From NCBI RefSeq assembly GCF_051401765.1, contig NW_027480533.1, positions 1,302,001 through 1,366,000 on the forward strand: 64,000 bases of DNA. Direction: 5' to 3'. The stretch comes from Calliopsis andreniformis (lineage: Eukaryota > Arthropoda > Insecta > Hymenoptera > Andrenidae). Positions 9,773 to 21,880 of this stretch are shown here, one piece after another. Below the pieces are notes generated by a model, which did not search any database, was not told the DNA's origin, and was given only the letters and a program-made list of their open reading frames with translations. Position 1 is the stretch's first letter, and the number at the start of each line of letters is the position of its first letter. Position numbers and translations under genes: made by a program.

Positions 9773-12700
9773 TCCTCAATCCTCAATCTTCAATCCTCAA
9801 ACCTCAATCCTCAATCCTCAATCCTCAATCTTCAATCCTCAATACTCAAACTTCAATCCTCAATCATCAATCCTCTATCCTCAATCCTCAATCATCAATA
9901 CTCAATCGTCAATCTTCAATCCTGAATACTCAATCTTCAATACTCAATCCACAATCCTCAATCCTCAATCCTCATTCTTCAATCCTCAATACCCAATCCT
10001 CAATCTTCAATCCTCAATCGTCAATCCTCAATCCTCAATCCTCAATCCTCAATCCTCAATCTTCAATACTCAGTTCCAAATCCTCAAACTTCAATACTCA
10101 CTCCCCAATCCTCAATCTTCAATCCTCAATACTCAGTCTTCAATCCTCAATCCTCAATCCGCAATCCTCAATCCTCAATCCTCATTCTTCAATCCTCAAT
10201 ACCCAATCCTCTATCTTCAATCCTCAATCCTCAATCCTCAATTCTCAATCCTCAATCCTCAATCCTCAATCCTCAATCCTTAATCCTCAATGTTCAATCC
10301 GCAATACCCAATCCTCAACCTTCTATCCGCAATCCTCAATCCTCAATCCTCAACACCCAATCCTCAATCTTCAATCCTCAATCCTCAACCCTCAATTCTC
10401 AATCCTCATTCCTCAATCCTCAGACCTCAAACATCAATACTCAACCCTCAGTCCTCGTCCTCAATCCACAACGCTCAATCCTCGATCCTCAATCTTCAAT
10501 CATCAATATTCAATCTTCAATCCTCAATCCTCAATCCTCAATACTCAATCCTCAATCCTCAATCCTCATTCGTCAATCCTCAATCCTCAATCCTCAGTCC
10601 TCAATCTTCAATCCCCAATACTCAATCTGCAATCCTGAATCCTCAGTCCTCACTCCTCAATCCTCATTCTTCAATCCTCAATACCGAAGCCTCAATCTTC
10701 AATCCTCAATCCTCAATCGTCAATCTTCAATCCTGAATACTCAATCTTCAATACTCAATCCTCAATCCTCAATTCTCAATCCTCATTCTTCAATCCTCAA
10801 TACCCAATCCTCAATCTTCAATCCTCAATCCTCAATCCTCAATCCTCAATCCTCAATCCTCAATCCTCAATCTTCAATCCTCAGTCCCAAATCCTCAATC
10901 TTCAATACTCACTCCTCAATCCTCAATCTTCAATCCTCAATACTCAGTCTTCAATCCTCAATCCGCAACCTTCAATCCTCAATCCTCAATCCTCATTCTT
11001 CAATCATCAATACCCAATCCTCAATCTTCAATCCTCAATCCTCAATCCTCAATTCTCAATCCTCAATCCTCAATCCTCAGACCTTAAACATCGATACACT
11101 ACCCTCAGTCCTCGTCCTCAATCCACAACACTCAATCCTCGATCATCAATCTTCAATCATCAATATTCAATCTTCAATCCTCAATCCTCAATCCTCAATA
11201 CTCAATCCTCAATCCTCAATGTTCTATCCTCAATACGCAATCCTCAATCTTCAATCTTCAATCCTCAATCCTCAATCTTCAATCCTCAATACTCAGTCTT
11301 CAATCCTCAATCCTCAATCCGCAATCCTCAATCCTCAATCCTCATTCCTCAATCCTCAATACCCAATCCTCAATCTTCAATCCTGAATCCTCAATCCTCA
11401 ATTCTCAATCCTCAATCCTCAATCCTCAATCCTCAATCCTCAATCCTCAATCCTCAATGTTGAATCCGCAATACCCAATCCTCAATCTTCTATCCGCAAT
11501 CCTCAATCCTCAATCCTCATTCTTCAATCCTCAATACCGAATCCTCAATCTTCAATCCTCAATCCTCAATCCTCAATCGTCAATCTTCAATCCTGAATAC
11601 TCAATCTTCAATACTCAATCCTCAATCCTCAATCCTCAATCCTCATTCTTCAATCCTCAATACCCAATGCTCAATCTTCAATCCTCAATCCTCAATCCTC
11701 AATCCTCAATCCTCAATCCTCAATCCTCAATCTTCAATCCTCAGTCCAAAATCCTCAATCTTCAATACTCACTCCTCAACACTCAATCTTCAATCCTCAA
11801 TCCTCAATACTGAATACTCAATCCTCATTCTTCAATCCTCAATACCCAATCCTCAATCTTCAATCCTCAATCCTCAATCCTCAATCCTCAATCCTCAATC
11901 CTCAATCCTCAATCCTCATTCTTCAATCCTCAATACCCAATCCTCAATCTTCAATCCTCAATCCTCAATCCTCAATCCTCAATCCTCAATCCTCAATCCT
12001 CAATCCTCAATCCTCAATCCTCAATCCTCATTCTTCGATCCTCAATACCCAATCCTCAATCTTCAATCCTCTATCCTCAATCCACATTCCTCAATCCTCA
12101 ATCCTCAATCCTCAATCTTCAATCCTCAGTACTCAATCCTCAATCCTTAATCCTCAATCCTCAATCCTCAATCTTCAATCCTCAGTCCCAAATCCTCAAT
12201 CTTCAATACTCACTCCTCAATCCTCAATCTTCAATCCTCAATACTCAGTCTTCAATCCTCAATCCTCAATCCGCAATCCTCAATCCTCAATCCTCATTCA
12301 TCAATCCTCAATACCCAATCCTCAATCTTCAATCCTCAATCCTCAATCCTCAATTCTCAATCCTCAATCCTCAATCCTCAATACTCAATCCTCAATCCTC
12401 AATGTTCAATCCGCAATACCCAGTCCTCAATCTTCTATCCGCAATCCTCAATCCTCAATCCTCAATCATCAATCCTCAATCCTCAATCCTCAATCTTCAA
12501 TCCTCAATACTCAATCTTCAATCCCCAATCCTCAATCCTCAAGCCTCAATCCTCATTCTTCAATCCTCAACACCCAATCCTCAATCTTGAATCTTCAATC
12601 CTCAACCCTCAATTCTCAATCCTCATTCCTCAATCCTCAGACCTCAAACATCAATACTCAACCCTCAGTCCTCGTCCTCAATCCACAACGCTCAATCCTC

Positions 12701-13436
12701 GATCCTCAATCTTCAATCATCAATATTCGATCTTCAATCCTCAATCCTCAATCCTCAATACTCAATCCTCAATCCTCAATCCTCAATCCTCAATCCTCAA
12801 TCCTCAATCTTCAATCCTCAAACCTCAATCCTCAATCCTCAATCCTCAATCTTCAATCCTCAATACTCAATCTTCAATCCTCAATCATCAATCCTCAATC
12901 CTCAATCCTCAATCCTCAATCCTCAATCGTCAGTCTTCAATCCTGAATACTCAATCTTCAATACTCAATCCTTAGTCCTCAATCCTCAATCCTCATTCTT
13001 CAATCCTCAATACCCAATCCTCAATCTTCAATCCTCAATCCTCAATCCTCAATCCTCAATCCTCAATTCTCAATAGTCAATCTTCAATCCTCAGTCCCAA
13101 ATCCTCAATCTTCAATACTCAATCCTCAATCCTCAATCTTCAATCCTCAATACTCAGTCTTCAATCCTGAATCCTCAATCCGCAATCCTCAGTCCTCAAT
13201 CCTCATTCTTCAATCCTCAATACCCAATCCTCAATCTTCAATCCTCAATCCTCAATCCTCAATTCTCAATCCTCAATCCCCAATTCTCAATCCTCAATCC
13301 TCAATCCTCAATCCTCAATTCTCAATCCTCAATCCTCAATCCTCAGACCTAAAACAGCAATAGTCAACCCTCAGTCCTCGTCCTCAATCCACAACCATCA
13401 ATCCTCAATCCTCAATCCTCAATCCTCAATCCTCAA
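9773..13436 (+). repeat. 3.66 kb tandem duplication, first copy
   Basis: ATGTTCAATCCGCAATACCC occurs at 10290 and 13954 (3664 apart) and ATGTTGAATCC at 11457 and 15114 (3657 apart); one heptamer is lost from the second copy near 14.91 kb. Four beta cassettes (about 10456, 11111, 12671, 13379) fall in the period, and 3664 equals 524 heptamers minus four. Copy B equivalent: about 38531-42194. Confidence 0.75.
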
Positions 13437-15650
13437 TCCTCAATCCTCAATCTTCAATCCTCAAACCTCAATCCTCAATCCTCAATCCTCAATCTTCAAT
13501 CCTCAATACTCAAACTTCAATCCTCAATCATCAATCCTCTATCCTCAATCCTCAATCATCAATACTCAATCGTCAATCTTCAATCCTGAATACTCAATCT
13601 TCAATACTCAATCCACAATCCTCAATCCTCAATCCTCATTCTTCAATCCTCAATACCCAATCCTCAATCTTCAATCCTCAATCGTCAATCCTCAATCCTC
13701 AATCCTCAATCCTCAATCCTCAATCTTCAATACTCAGTTCCAAATCCTCAAACTTCAATACTCACTCCCCAATCCTCAATCTTCAATCCTCAATACACAG
13801 TCTTCAATCCTCAATCCTCAATCCGCAATCCTCAATCCTCAATCCTCATTCTTCAATCCTCAATACCCAATCCTCTATCTTCAATCCTCAATCCTCAATC
13901 CTCAATTCTCAATCCTCAATCCTCAATCCTCAATCCTCAATCCTTAATCCTCAATGTTCAATCCGCAATACCCAATCCTCAACCTTCTATCCGCAATCCT
14001 CAATCCTCAATCCTCAACACCCAATCCTCAATCTTCAATCCTCAATCCTCAACCCTCAATTCTCAATCCTCATTCCTCAATCCTCAGACCTCAAACATCA
14101 ATACTCAACCCTCAGTCCTCGTCCTCAATCCACAACGCTCAATCCTCGATCCTCAATCTTCAATCATCAATATTCAATCTTCAATCCTCAATCCTCAATC
14201 CTCAATACTCAATCCTCAATCCTCAATCCTCATTCGTCAATCCTCAATCCTCAATCCTCAGTCCTCAATCTTCAATCCTCAATACTCAATCTGCAATCCT
14301 GAATCCTCAGTCCTCACTCCTCAATCCTCATTCTTCAATCCTCAATACCGAATCCTCAATCTTCAATCCTCAATCCTCAATCGTCAATCTTCAATCCTGA
14401 ATACTCAATCTTCAATACTCAATCCTCAATCCTCAATTCTCAATCCTCATTCTTCAATCCTCAATACCCAATCCTCAATCTTCAATCCTCAATCCTCAAT
14501 CCTCAATCCTCAATCCTCAATCCTCAATCCTCAATCTTCAATCCTCAGTCCCAAATCCTCAATCTTCAATACTCACTCCTCAATCCTCAATCTTCAATCC
14601 TCAATACTCAGTCTTCAATCCTCAATCCGCAACCTTCAATCCTCAATCCTCAATCCTCATTCTTCAATCATCAATACCCAATCCTCAATCTTCAATCCTC
14701 AATCCTCAATCCTCAATTCTCAATCCTCAATCCTCAATCCTCAGACCTTAAACATCAATACACTACCCTCAGTCCTCGTCCTCAATCCACAACACTCAAT
14801 CCTCGATCATCAATCTTCAATCATCAATATTCAATCTTCAATCCTCAATCCTCAATCCTCAATACTCAATCCTCAATCCTCAATGTTCTATCCTCAATAC
14901 GCAATCCTCAATCTTCAATCCTCAATCCTCAATCTTCAATCCTCAATACTCAGTCTTCAATCCTCACTCCTCAATCCGCAATCCTCAATCCTCAATCCTC
15001 ATTCCTCAATCCTCAATACCCAATCCTCAATCTTCAATCCTGAATCCTCAATCCTCAATTCTCAATCCTCAATCCTCAATCCTCAATCCTCAATCCTCAA
15101 TCCTCAATCCTCAATGTTGAATCCGCAATACCCAATCCTCAATCTTCTATCCGCAATCCTCAATCCTCAATCCTCATTCTTCAATCCTCAATACCGAATC
15201 CTCAATCTTCAATCCTCAATCCTCAATCCTCAATCGTCAATCTTCAATCCTGAATACTCAATCTTCAATACTCAATCCTCAATCCTCAATCCTCAATCCT
15301 CATTCTTCAATCCTCAATACCCAATGCTCAATCTTCAATCCTCAATCCTCAATCCTCAATCCTCAATCCTCAATCCTCAATCCTCAATCTTCAATCCTCA
15401 GTCCAAAATCCTCAATCTTCAATACTCACTCCTCAACACTCAATCTTCAATCCTCAATCCTTAATACTGAATACTCAATCCTCATTCTTCAATCCTCAAT
15501 ACCCAATCCTCAATCTTCAATCCTCAATCCTCAATCCTCAATCCTCAATCCTCAATCCTCAATCCTCAATCCTCATTCTTCAATCCTCAATACCCAATCC
15601 TCAATCTTCAATCCTCAATCCTCAATCCTCAATCCTCAATCCTCAATCCT
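13437..15650 (+). repeat. 3.66 kb tandem duplication, second (truncated) copy
   Basis: This follows 9773 onward to the equivalent of about 12000, then switches near 15650 to sequence like 4075 or 5627 (TCAGTCCCAAATCC). Beta cassettes lie near 14119 and 14779. Near 15345-15390 a run of seven plain TCCTCAA units is five units long in copy B (about 44100), which accounts for a 14-bp offset change. Copy B equivalent: about 42195-44395. Confidence 0.7.
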
Positions 15651-16378
15651 CAATCCTCAATCTTCAATCCTCAGTCCCAAATCCTCAATCTTCAATACTC
15701 ACTCCTCAATCCTCAACCTTCAATCCTCAATACTCAGTCTTCAAACCTCAATCCTCAATCCTCAATCCTCAATCTTCAATCCTCAACCCTCAATTCTCAA
15801 TCCTCATTCCTCAATCCTCAGACCTCAAACATCAATGCTCAACCCTCAGTCCTCGTCCTCAATCCACAACGCTCAATCCTCGATCCTCAATCTTCAATCA
15901 TCAATATTCGATCTTCAATCCTCAATCCTCAATCCTCAATACTCAATCCTCAATCCTCAATCCTCAATCCTCAATCCTCAATCTTCAATCCTCAAACCTC
16001 AATCCTCAATCCTCAATCCTCAATCTTCAATCCTCAATACTCAATCTTCAATCCTCAATCATCAATCATCAATCCTCAATCCTCAATCCTCAATCCTCAA
16101 TCGTCAGTCTTCAATCCTGAATACTCAATCTTCAATACTCAATCCTTAGTCCTCAATCCTCAATCCTCATTCTTCAATCCTCAATACCCAATCCTCAATC
16201 TTCAATCCTCAATCCTTAATCCTCAATCCTCAATCCTCAATTCTCAATAGTCAATCTTCAATCCTCAGTCCCAAATCCTCAATCTTCAATACTCAATCCT
16301 CAATCCTCAATCTTCAATCCTCAATACTCAGTCTTCAATCCTGAATCCTCAATCCGCAATCCTCAGTCCTCAATCCTC
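15651..16378 (+). repeat. Mosaic linker within zone I (resembles 5627-5720, then 12602-13100)
   Basis: After a short segment like 5627-5720 the sequence from about 15776 follows 12602 onward, including the beta cassette near 15851 and the TCGTCAG marker at 16102, at an offset of about 3174 bp. It then merges into the 3.79 kb unit at about 16379. The patchwork indicates non-allelic exchange between array segments. Copy B equivalent: about 44396-45122. Confidence 0.6.
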
Positions 16379-17454
16379 ATTCTTCAATCCTCAATACCCA
16401 ATCCTCAATCTTCAATCCTCAATCCTCAATCCTCAATTCTCAATCCTCAATCCCCAATCCTCAATCCTCAATCCTCAATCCTCAATCCTCAATTCTCAAT
16501 CCTCAATCCTCAATCCTCAGACCTAAAACAGCAATAGTCAACCCTCAGTCCTCGTCCTCAATCCACAACCATCAATCCTCAATCCTCAATCTTCAATCAT
16601 CAGTATTCAATCTTCAGTCCTCAATCCTCAATCCTCAATCCTCAACCCTCAATCCTCAATGTTCAATCCGCAATACCCAATCCTCAATCTTCTATCCGCA
16701 ATCCTCAATCCTCAATCCTCAATCCTCAATCCTCAATCCTCAATCTTCAATCCTCAATACTCAACCTTCAATTCTCAATACTCAATCCTCAATCCTCAAT
16801 CCTCATTCTTCAATCCTCAACACCCAATCCTCAATCTTCAATCCTCAATCCTCAATCCTCAATTCTCAATCCTCAATCCTCAATCCTCAGACCTTAAACA
16901 TCAATACTCTACCCTCAGTCCTCGTCCTCAATCCACAACACTCAATCCTCGATCCTCAACCTTCAATCATCAATATTCAATCTTCAATCCTCAATCCTCA
17001 ATACTCAATCCTCAATCCTCAATGTTCTATCCTCAATACGCAATCCTCAATCTTCAATCCTCAATCCTCAATCCGCAATCCTCAATCCTCAATCCTCAAT
17101 CTTAATCTTCAATCCTCAGTAGGCAATCTTCAATCCTCAATCCTCAATCCTCAATCCTCAATCCTCATTCTTCAATCCTCAACACCCAATCCTCAATCTC
17201 CAATCCTCAATCCTCAACCCTCAATTCTCAATCCTCATTCCTCAATCCTCAGACCTCAAACATCAATACTCAACCCTCAGTCCTCGTCCTCAATCCACAA
17301 CGCTCAATCCTCGATCCTCAATTTTCAATCATCAATATTCAATCTTCAATCCTCAATCCTCAATCCTCAATCCTCATTCTTCAATCCTCAATACCGAATC
17401 CTCAATCTTCAATCCTCAATCCTCAATCCTCAGTTCTCAATCCTCAATCCTGAA

Positions 17455-17520
17455 TCCTCGGACTTCAAACATCAATGCTCAACCCTCAGTCCTCGTCCTC
17501 AATCCACAACCCTAAATCCT
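17455..17520 (+). repeat. Beta cassette, CGGACTTCAA subtype
   Basis: Units TCCTCGG, ACTTCAA, ACATCAA, TGCTCAA, CCCTCAG, TCCTCG, TCCTCAA, TCCACAA, CCCTAAA. Recurs near 21290, 46244 and 50040; the related copies near 7871 and 36434 read CTAGGAC and CAATACTC instead. Confidence 0.8.
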
Positions 17521-18075
17521 CAATCCTCAATACTCAATCGTCATTCTTCAATCCTCAACACCCAATCCTCAATCTTCAATCCTCAATCCTCAATCCTCAA
17601 TTCTCAATCCTCATTCCTCAATCCTCAGACCTCAAACATCATTACTCAACCGTCAGTCCTCGTCCTCAATCCACAACCCCCAATACTCAATCCTCAATCT
17701 TCAATTCTCAATCCTCAATCCTCAACCCTCAATCCTCAATCCTCAATCTTCAATCCTCAATACTCAATCATCAATCCTCAATCCTCAATCCTCAATCCTC
17801 AATCCTCAATCCTCAATCCTCAATCGTCAATCTTCAATCCTCAATACTCAATCTTCAATCCTCAATCCTCAATACTCAATACTCAATCCTCATTCTTCAA
17901 TCCTCAATACCCAATACTCAATCTTCAATCCTCAATCCTCAATTCTCAACCCTCAACCCTCAATCCTCAGACCTCAAACATCATTACTCAACCGTCAGTC
18001 CTCGTCCTCAATCCACAACCCCCAATACTCAATCCTCAATCTTCAATTCTCAATCCTCAATCCTCAATCCTCAAT

Positions 18076-18263
18076 CCTCGGTCCTCAAACCACAATCCTG
18101 AATCCTCAACCTTCAGCCCTCAGTCCTGAACAATCAGTTGTCAATCCTCAACCCTCAAGAGAATATCATCAATTCAAAGTTTTCAATACTCAATACTCAA
18201 TCTGCAATCTTCAAATCTCTATCCACAAACATCAATTCTCATCACTCAACCCTCAACACTCAG
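18076..18263 (+). repeat. Delta block, copy 2
   Basis: This is aligned to 8453-8640 at an offset of 9623 bp. It belongs to the second delta subtype (GAGAATATCATC, TTCAAAGTTTTC), shared with 46827 and 50622, whereas copies at 8453 and 37016 have GAGTTTA and TTCACAG. Confidence 0.75.
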
Positions 18264-20113
18264 TCTTCAATCCTCAATCCTCAGTCCTCAATCCTCAATC
18301 CACATTCTTCAATCCTCAATACCCAAACCTCAATCTTCAATCCTCAATCCTCAATCCCCAATTCTCAATCCTCAATCCTCAATCCTCAGACCTCAAACAG
18401 CAATAGTCAACCCTCAGTCCTCGTCCTCAATCCACAACCATCAATCCTCAATCCTCAACATTCAATCATCAATATTCACTCTTCAGTCCTCAACCGTCAA
18501 TCCTCAATCCTCAATCCTCAATCCTCAATGTTCAATCCGCAATACCCAATCCTCAATCTTCTATCCGCAATCCTCAATCCTCAATCCTCAATCCTCAATC
18601 CTCAATCTTCAATCCTCAACACTCAATCTTCAATCCTCAATACTCAATCCTCAATCCTCAATCCTCATTCTTCAATCCTCAACACCCAATCCTCAATCTT
18701 CAATCCTCAATCCTCAATCCTCAATTCTCAATCCTCAGTCCTCAATCCTCCGACCTTAAACATCAATACTCTACCCTCAGTCCTCGTCCTCAATCCACAA
18801 CACTCAATCCTCGATCCTCAATCTTCAATCATCAATATTCAATCTTCAATCCTCAATCCTCAATCCTCAATACTCAATCCTCAATCCTCAATGTTCTATC
18901 CTCAATACGCAATCCTCAATCATCAATCCTCAACCCTCAATCCTCAATTCTCAATCCTCAATCGTCAATCTTCAATCCTGAATACTCAATCTTCAACACT
19001 CAATCCTCAATCCTCAATCCTCAATCCTCAATCCTCATTCTTCAATCCTCAATACCCAATCCTCAATCTTCAATCCTCAATCCTCAATCTTCAATCCTCA
19101 ATCCTCAATCCTCAATAATCAATCTTCAATCCTCAGTCCCAAATCCTCAATATTCAATACTCACTCCACAATCCTCAATCTTCAATCCTCAATACTCAGT
19201 CTTCAATCCACAATCCTCAATCCGCAATCCTCAATCCTCAATCCTCATTCTTCAATACTCAATACCCAATCCTCAATCTTCAATCCTCAATCCTCAATCC
19301 TCAATCCTCAATTCTCAATCCTCAATCCTCAATCCTCAATCCTCAATCCTCAATCCTCAATCCTCAATTCTCAATCCTCAATCCTCAATCCTCAGACCTC
19401 AAACAGCGATAGTCAACCCTCAGTCCTCGTCCTCAATCCACAACCATCAATCCTCAATCCTCAATCTTCAATCATCAATATTCATTCTTCAGTCCCCAAT
19501 CCTCAATCCTCAATCCTCAACCCTCAATCCTCAATGTTCAATCCGCAATACCCAATCCTCAATCTTCTATCCGCAATCCTCAATCCTCAATCCTCAATCC
19601 TCAATCCTCAATCTTCAATCCTCAATACTTAACCTTCAATCCTCAATACTCAATCCTCAATCCTCAATCCTCATTCTTCAATCCTCAACACCCAATCCTC
19701 AATCTTCAATCCTCAATCCCCAATCCTCAATTCTCAATCCTCAATCCTCAATCCTCAGACCATAAACATCAATACTCTACCCTCAGTCCTCGTCCTCAAT
19801 CCACAACACTCAATCCTCAACCCTCAATCTTCAATCATCAATATTCAATCTTCAATCCTCAATCCTCAATCCTCAATCCTCAATGTTCTATCCCCAATAA
19901 GCAATCCTCAATCTTCAATCCTCAATCCTCAATCCTCAATCCTCAATCCTAAATCCTCAATCTTAATCTTCAATCCTCAGTACGCAATCTTCAATCCTCA
20001 ATCCTCATTCCTCATTCTTCAATCCTCAATACCCAATCCTCAATGTTCAATCCTCAATCCTCAATCCTCAATCCTCAATCCTCAATCCTCAATCCTCAAT
20101 CTTCAATCATCAA

Positions 20114-20132
20114 TATTCAATTTCAGTCCTCA
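20114..20132 (+). repeat. TTTCAG phase-slip unit
   Basis: TATTCAA is followed by the six-base unit TTTCAG. Other copies lie near 21890, 48871 and 52662. It marks the end of the 3.79 kb unit in every copy. Confidence 0.75.
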
Positions 20133-20166
20133 ATCCTCAATCCTCAATCCTCAACCCTCAATCCTC

Positions 20167-21880
20167 ATTCTTCAATCCTCAATACCCAATCCTCAATCTT
20201 CAATCCTCAATCCTCAATCCTCAATTCTCAATCCTCAATCCCCAATCCTCAATCCTCAATCCTCAATCCTCAATCCTCAATTCTCAATCCTCAATCCTCA
20301 ATCCTCAGACCTAAAACAGCAATAGTCAACCCTCAGTCCTCGTCCTCAATCCACAACCATCAATCCTCAATCCTCAATCTTCAATCATCAGTATTCAATC
20401 TTCAGTCCTCAATCCTCAATCCTCAATCCTCAACCCTCAATCCTCAATGTTCAATCCGCAATACCCAATCCTCAATCTTCTATCCGCAATCCTCAATCCT
20501 CAATCCTCAATCCTCAATCCTCAATCCTCAATCTTCAATCCTCAATACTCAACCTTCAATTCTCAATACTCAATCCTCAATCCTCAATCCTCATTCTTCA
20601 ATCCTCAACACCCAATCCTCAATCTTCAATCCTCAATCCTCAATCCTCAATTCTCAATCCTCAATCCTCAATCCTCAGACCTTAAACATCAATACTCTAC
20701 CCTCAGTCCTCGTCCTCAATCCACAACACTCAATCCTCGATCCTCAACCTTCAATCATCAATATTCAATCTTCAATCCTCAATCCTCAATCCTCAATACT
20801 CAATCCTCAATCCTCAATGTTCTATCCTCAATACGCAATCCTCAATCTTCAATCCTCAATCCTCAATCCGCAATCCTCAATCCTCAATCCTCAATCTTAA
20901 TCTTCAATCCTCAGTAGGCAATCTTCAATCCTCAATCCTCAATCCTCAATCCTCAATCCTCATTCTTCAATCCTCAACACCCAATCCTCAATCTCCAATA
21001 CTCAATCCTCAACCCTCAATTCTCAATCCTCATTCCTCAATCCTCAGACCTCAAACATCAATACTCAACCCTCAGTCCTCGTCCTCAATCCACAACGCTC
21101 AATCCTCGATCCTCAATTTTCAATCATCAATATTCAATCTTCAATCCTCAATCCTCAATCCTCAATCCTCATTCTTCAATCCTCAATACCGAATCCTCAA
21201 TCTTCAATCCTCAATCCTCAATCCTCAATTCTCAATCCTCAATCCTGAATCCTCGGACTTCAAACATCAATGCTCAACCCTCAGTCCTCGTCCTCAATCC
21301 ACAACCCTAAATCCTCAATCCTCAATACTCAATCGTCATTCTTCAATCCTCAACACCCAATCCTCAATCTTCAATCCTCAATCCTCAATCCTCAATTCTC
21401 AATCCTCATTCCTCAATCCTCAGACCTCAAACATCATTACTCAACCGTCAGTCCTCGTCCTCAATCCACAACCCCCAATACTCAATCCTCAATCTTCAAT
21501 TCTCAATCCTCAATCCTCAACCCTCAATCCTCAATCCTCAATCTTCAATCCTCAATACTCAATCATCAATCCTCAATCCTCAATCCTCAATCCTCAATCC
21601 TCAATCCTCAATCCTCAATCGTCAATCTTCAATCCTCAATACTCAATCTTCAATCCTCAATCCTCAATACTCAATACTCAATCCTCATTCTTCAATCCTC
21701 AATACCCAATACTCAATCTTCAATCCTCAATCCTCAATTCTCAACCCTCAACCCTCAATCCTCAGACCTCAAACATCATTACTCAACCGTCAGTCCTCGT
21801 CCTCAATCCACAACCCCCAATACTCAATCCTCAATCTTCAATTCTCAATCCTCAATCCTCAATCCTCAATCTTCAATCAT
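20167..21880 (+). repeat. 3.79 kb tandem unit, second copy, internally deleted
   Basis: This follows 16379 to about 18065 and then jumps near 21860 to the equivalent of about 20095 (ending in TATTCAATTTCAG), so that about 2018 bp including the delta block is missing. Copy B retains that interval (about 50.6-52.65 kb). The length is consistent with the heptamer lattice: 289 heptamers minus five, and the missing interval holds four beta cassettes and one TCTTAA. Confidence 0.72.

Larger units (their letters stand above)
16379..20166 (+). repeat. 3.79 kb tandem unit, first copy (contains delta copy 2)
   Basis: Repeated landmarks: ATGTTCAATCCGC at 16659 and 20447 (3788 apart) and ATGCTCAACCCTCAG at 17475 and 21270 (3795 apart); one heptamer near 17.0 kb explains the difference. 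Ten beta cassettes, two TCTTAA slips (about 17100 or 20895, and 19963) and one TTTCAG slip (about 20121) give 13 slips per 3795-bp period, and 3795 is 7n minus 13. It carries a delta block at 18076-18263. Confidence 0.78.
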
